Position numbers and translations under genes: made by a program. A stretch of 8,897 nt of DNA. Origin: Lysobacterales bacterium. GTDB taxonomy: Bacteria > Pseudomonadota > Gammaproteobacteria > Xanthomonadales > SZUA-36. Under the pieces are notes generated by a model. That model was not told where the DNA came from, searched no databases, and saw only the letters and a list, made by a program, of their open reading frames with translations. Shown here piece by piece: positions 6,122-8,897 of the stretch (positions are counted from its first letter, which is position 1; each line of letters begins with the position of its first letter). Where the stretch lies: the NCBI GenBank assembly GCA_029287515.1, contig JARFQZ010000348.1, forward strand, positions 1-8,897, given 5' to 3'.

Positions 6122-6673
6122 CTATTTCCGGCACATCAAAAATCGGCCCCCACACCTTCTCTGGTGCTCCGATTCCAAAACCTGCTTCGAGTTGGAAAAT
6201 TCTTCGAGAGCCTTGAACAGCTCAGGGTGCTTAACCACTAGTGCCTCCATCTTTTCACGCAGTATCTTGTTTTTCTGCTGAACTATTGCCCAAGCGTCCT
6301 TGTTAGGCAGACCTAGCTGCCAATTTCTAGCTTCATCGGTTGTTGCATCATTTACAAAATTAGGTCTGCAGACGCGCCGCTTAATATGACTTCCAACGGG
6401 CGCCTCGCGATAGCAATGGACATCGTATTCGTCGTCGCTGTTCAGCGAATTGAATACGGCGTAGGCATTGTCTTCAGCCTCGTACAATTCCTGGCGCAAA
6501 ACCAGCAAGGATTTATTGCCGTAAACTGTGACTTCATCAATCGTATCCGACGGCACTGGCTCTTCTTTCTGGACTGAGGTGGTCTGGCACATGCCGACGG
6601 GCACAAGCGCGAGCAATAAGATGGCTCCCATTGTGCAAATGCTACCAACTCTGAAAATACACTGGAGGGACAT
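6122..6673 (-). CDS. Exported hypothetical protein with TonB-box-like motif
   Basis: This is a 183-residue exported protein. I choose the ATG at 6673, preceded by GGAG with 5-base spacing; a TTG at 6691 would add six residues and include that ribosome site. Residues about 10-30 (GSICTMGAILLLALVPVGMCQ) form a signal peptide. Shortly after comes DEVTVYG (46-52), which looks like the TonB box seen at the N-terminus of TonB-dependent receptors, yet no plug or barrel follows. The middle, LRQELYEAEDNAYAVFNSLN then DDEYDVHCYRE, GSHIKRRVCRPNF, holds two cysteines (C87, C102) that could form a disulfide. I recall similar small proteins with V-T/V-G, LR-E-Y-AED, FN-LN-DDEFDVHC and RRVC-P-F patterns in gammaproteobacteria, without known function. 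The C-terminal third is a charged helix (about 124-170), and the protein ends with another cysteine pair (C174, C181). Confidence 0.78.
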   Translation of the reverse strand: MSLQCIFRVGSICTMGAILLLALVPVGMCQTTSVQKEEPVPSDTIDEVTVYGNKSLLVLRQELYEAEDNAYAVFNSLNSDDEYDVHCYREAPVGSHIKRRVCRPNFVNDATTDEARNWQLGLPNKDAWAIVQQKNKILREKMEALVVKHPELFKALEEFSNSKQVLESEHQRRCGGRFLMCRK

Positions 6674-6853
6674 ACTATCTCCGCCGACCAAATGGGCCGA
6701 AACAGGGTTACGGATTGTATCGGTCGCTGCAACACCTAGACTCTAACATTAGGGCGTCTCCTTTGTGGCCAAAAGCGGAAGTCGGCAACGTTTGAGCTAG
6801 AATGACGGCCACTCAACTAAAGCGGACCCTGGAAATCGGGCAAGGCTATTGCT
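6674..6853. other. Divergent intergenic region
   Basis: This 180-bp space separates the minus-strand exported protein from the plus-strand cupin-CotH pair and should carry promoters for both. For the minus strand, TACAAT (6719-6714) is a possible -10, 41 bases before the ATG, without a good -35. For the plus strand, TAGAAT at 6798-6803 is listed separately. A small 4+2+4 palindrome, CTAACATTAG, lies at 6743-6752. I see no gene in it. Confidence 0.5.
6793..6807 (+). promoter_or_regulatory. Candidate -10 region for the cupin-CotH operon
   Basis: TGAGCTAGAATGACG contains TAGAAT (6798-6803), 50 bases before the cupin ATG. The -35 position is not convincing (GCGGAA at 17-bp spacing). It differs at one base from the minus-strand sequence upstream of the cupin lipoprotein at 3130-3116. 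Confidence 0.35.
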
Positions 6854-7219
6854 ATGAAGGCGGTGAATTTCTTTAAGGAACTCGAGCTTGTCGAGGACTA
6901 TTGGTCACCTCGCGTAATCGGCGAAGTAAATGATCAATATATCAAGGTTGCAAAACTGAAGGGTGCGCTTACGTGGCACAAGCATGACGATGAGGATGAG
7001 CTGTTCTACGTACTCAGAGGTCAGCTAGTTATTGAATATGAGAGTGATCGAGTTGTTCTGAATGAAGGGGACTTCCACGTTGTACCAAAGGGGGTTATGC
7101 ACAACCCTGTCGCAGAAGACGAGTGTTGGATAGCCCTGATCGAAACTGTCACAACAAAACACACCGGCGACGTGGTCACCGATCGAACAAAATCACTCGA
7201 GCAACAGCTCGGCGGATAA
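6854..7219 (+). CDS. Small cupin-domain protein
   Basis: This is a 121-residue, single-domain cupin with both canonical motifs. Motif 1 is H42-x-H44-x4-E49-x6-G56 (WHKHDDEDELFYVLRG) and motif 2 is G72-x5-P78-x-G80-x2-H83 (GDFHVVPKGVMH), so the four usual metal ligands H42, H44, E49 and H83 are all present. No signal peptide is seen, so it should act in the cytoplasm. Length and layout match the small cupin_2 proteins often annotated as mannose-6-phosphate-isomerase-like, a label that refers to fold and does not demonstrate isomerase activity. The ATG at 6854 has AAGG about 9 bases upstream. The stop is 17 bases before the CotH-type gene, so the two are likely one transcript. The ligand is unknown; a sensing or small-metabolite role is possible. 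Confidence 0.88.
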   Translation: MKAVNFFKELELVEDYWSPRVIGEVNDQYIKVAKLKGALTWHKHDDEDELFYVLRGQLVIEYESDRVVLNEGDFHVVPKGVMHNPVAEDECWIALIETVTTKHTGDVVTDRTKSLEQQLGG

Positions 7220-7236
7220 AAATACAAGGCGAGTCT

Positions 7237-8897
7237 ATGAAAGTATCCTTAGCCGCATTTCTGACCCTGTTCCTTGCGCCCGTTCTGCAGGCTGCAGAAC
7301 CCTCGACTGCGGACACACTGTTTGCGCACGATCATCTGATGCAGGTCGAGGTCACAATGGATCCGGATGACTGGCAAGCTTTGCGAATCAGCCATCGGGA
7401 AACGGGTGAGAATTTTTCTCAGATCGTTGAGAAGCCTTACGAATACTATCCGGCGACCGCGGTCATCGATGGTCGGGAAATCGGCGAGGTCGGCATTCGC
7501 AAGAAAGGCTTTTTTGGTTCGGCTATTTCCACCAGGCCCTCACTGAAACTGAAGCTGGATTACGTTGATAAAGACAAAGAATTTGCGGGCCAGGATCGGC
7601 TTACTTTCAATAACAACAACCAGGATCCCACGCGGGCGCAGACCGTCCTCGTTTACCAGTTCATGAATGACGCCGGTGTCTATTCACCACGCAGCCATCT
7701 CGCCCGGGTCGTAGTCAACGGAGAGGATCTTGGCATTTATACCCACGTGGAGTCGGTGCGAAAGCCCTTTATCAAGCGTCTTTTCGGCAAATCGAAAGGT
7801 GACCTGTGGGAAGGCTATGCGGGCGATTTTACCGAAAAAGAATATGGCCGCATTGTCCACAAGTGGGGTGAGGATGATGAAAGCGTATCCTTGCAGAAGC
7901 TCTACGATCTGTTGCAAAACCCGGAGCCTATTGCGCTGGAAAGCGTTGAAAAACTTCTGGACCTTGATGCGTTCATTACTTTGTGGGCCAGTGAAGTTTT
8001 GATCGGCCACTGGGACGGCTATGCCAGCAACCGCAATAACTACTATATCTTCCGACCGAAGAAGGCGGGCCTGTTCTATTTCACACCCTGGGGTCCTGAC
8101 TCTGCGTTTTCGGATCCCGGACCGTTCATCCCTGCACCGGTGCCGAAGTCGTTCAAGGCGCGCGGCTATCTCTGCGAGCGACTTTGGGAGCTGCCAGAGG
8201 TGCGCAGCCGATACCGTAAGGAAATGCAGCGCCTGCTCGATGATGTTTGGGACGAGAAGAAAATGCTGGCCCAGCTGGAGCAGATCCGGGCGTTGACAAA
8301 AGGTTCGCTCACCGTACCGGAAGCTGCCGTCGAAAAAGGCAGTCGCTCGATAGTGGAGTTTATTGAGACGCGACGAGCCGATGTACAGGCGGAACTCGAT
8401 ATGCCGGCCCCAGACTGGCCCGACCTCGGCGGCAAATTCGACCCGGGTTCGGGCAAAATGATGCAAGTACTCGGCGAGTTTCACTCTGTATTTACCATGC
8501 CGGCTGATACGCCTGTTGCTGAGGGAGAAGCCGACGCCGCGTTGTTCTCATCCATCCCAGCCAGCTTACTTGGCACCGGTCAGGCAAGTCTTGAGTTCAC
8601 CGTCGACGAAGAAACGTCCCAGCCGTTTACCCACTTCGGAGTACGTACGACCCCCGGAAACCCAGACTTTATCCGCAAGGGTTATCCGGTTATCGAACTG
8701 ATCGCCAGTTCAGATACTGGCCATCCGCCGTGGCGATTACTGCTGATTTTGGACCCCTACCAATTGGCTGAGGGCGCAAACCAGCTGGATATTGATCATT
8801 TCACCGTATGGGCCCAATTGACCCAGGGTGAGCCGGGCTCGGAAGGTGAACAGAAGGCGGCATTTGGTATCAGCGGTACGCTGGACCTGAAAGAATT
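7237..8897 (+). CDS. Exported CotH-family kinase, 3' truncated by window edge
   Basis: The frame is open from the ATG at 7237 to the window end, giving at least 553 residues. AAGGCGAG lies just upstream as ribosome site. Residues 1-20 are a Sec signal peptide (MKVSLAAFLTLFLAPVLQAA). The CotH kinase-like domain spans about 33-390: MDPDDWQALR, VGIRKKGFFGS (85-95) and RPSLKLKLD (100-108), then LTFNNNNQDPT with NNNNQD at 125-130, AGVYSPRS, NGEDLGIY (161-168) with E172, then GDLWEG. The likely catalytic and metal-binding aspartates are D260 in HWDGYASNRNNYY and D288 in PWGPDSAF, matching the family's W-DGY-N-NNYY and PW-x-x-D motifs. CotH proteins are atypical kinases; Bacillus CotH phosphorylates spore-coat proteins. 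Here the protein is exported, so its target is likely periplasmic or extracellular, and the ATP source is a puzzle. Residues from about 395 on form a beta-rich region I cannot assign. Confidence 0.88.
   Translation, partial: MKVSLAAFLTLFLAPVLQAAEPSTADTLFAHDHLMQVEVTMDPDDWQALRISHRETGENFSQIVEKPYEYYPATAVIDGREIGEVGIRKKGFFGSAISTRPSLKLKLDYVDKDKEFAGQDRLTFNNNNQDPTRAQTVLVYQFMNDAGVYSPRSHLARVVVNGEDLGIYTHVESVRKPFIKRLFGKSKGDLWEGYAGDFTEKEYGRIVHKWGEDDESVSLQKLYDLLQNPEPIALESVEKLLDLDAFITLWASEVLIGHWDGYASNRNNYYIFRPKKAGLFYFTPWGPDSAFSDPGPFIPAPVPKSFKARGYLCERLWELPEVRSRYRKEMQRLLDDVWDEKKMLAQLEQIRALTKGSLTVPEAAVEKGSRSIVEFIETRRADVQAELDMPAPDWPDLGGKFDPGSGKMMQVLGEFHSVFTMPADTPVAEGEADAALFSSIPASLLGTGQASLEFTVDEETSQPFTHFGVRTTPGNPDFIRKGYPVIELIASSDTGHPPWRLLLILDPYQLAEGANQLDIDHFTVWAQLTQGEPGSEGEQKAAFGISGTLDLKE

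Noticed and set aside
6743..6752. Palindrome CTAACATTAG in the divergent region
   Set aside because: Only 4+2+4 bases, expected by chance in this length of AT-richer spacer. Mentioned within the intergenic entry only.
7684..8484. Long open frame of 266 codons on the minus strand
   Set aside because: It lies wholly inside the CotH-type gene, which has clear family motifs and a signal peptide. The antisense product shows no recognisable domain and no ribosome site was evident.
1..8897. CRISPR arrays, tRNA/rRNA genes, insertion sequences, attachment sites
   Set aside because: No spaced direct repeats, cloverleaf-like segments, transposase or integrase motifs were found on reading both strands.

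Overview
The window reads as ordinary protein-coding DNA from a Gram-negative bacterium, most likely a free-living, probably marine or sediment, gammaproteobacterium. I infer this from the moderately GC-rich codon use, the many exported proteins (outer-membrane barrel, lipoprotein, periplasmic proteins), the TAGAAT/TATACT-type promoter elements, and small exported families that I associate from memory with Woeseia/Steroidobacter-like gammaproteobacteria. The taxonomic call is an inference. I see no rRNA, tRNA, CRISPR array, insertion sequence, integrase or phage gene.

Layout. (1) 1-1588, plus strand: the 3' part of a DUF1254/DUF1214 protein, followed 4 bases later by an outer-membrane beta-barrel protein. 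(2) 1612-4429, minus strand, read right to left: a 12-helix MFS transporter, a strong intrinsic terminator, a cupin lipoprotein with a TTG start, and an SDR oxidoreductase with a secretory signal or N-terminal anchor. (3) 4430-4578: a divergent promoter region with a perfect 9-bp inverted repeat whose arms each contain TATACT. (4) 4579-5133, plus strand: a small polytopic membrane protein of unknown function, facing two minus-strand genes across a hairpin. (5) 5213-6673, minus strand: a single-pass membrane protein with a coiled coil, and a periplasmic 183-residue protein with a TonB-box-like motif. (6) 6674-6853: a second divergent promoter region. (7) 6854-8897, plus strand: a canonical single-domain cupin followed 17 bases later by an exported CotH-type kinase that runs off the window.

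How the genes may work together. Most products act at or beyond the inner membrane. The MFS/cupin/SDR block could be a small import-and-modification module, but no substrate can be read from sequence. The cupin-CotH pair looks like a two-gene operon. A 15-base motif containing TAGAAT, with one mismatch between copies, lies just upstream of both cupin genes and is the most suggestive link between separate parts of the window. I found no clear new multi-gene system. The points most worth a second look are the exported CotH kinase with its unassigned C-terminal region, the signal-bearing SDR, and the mirrored or shared promoter motifs.
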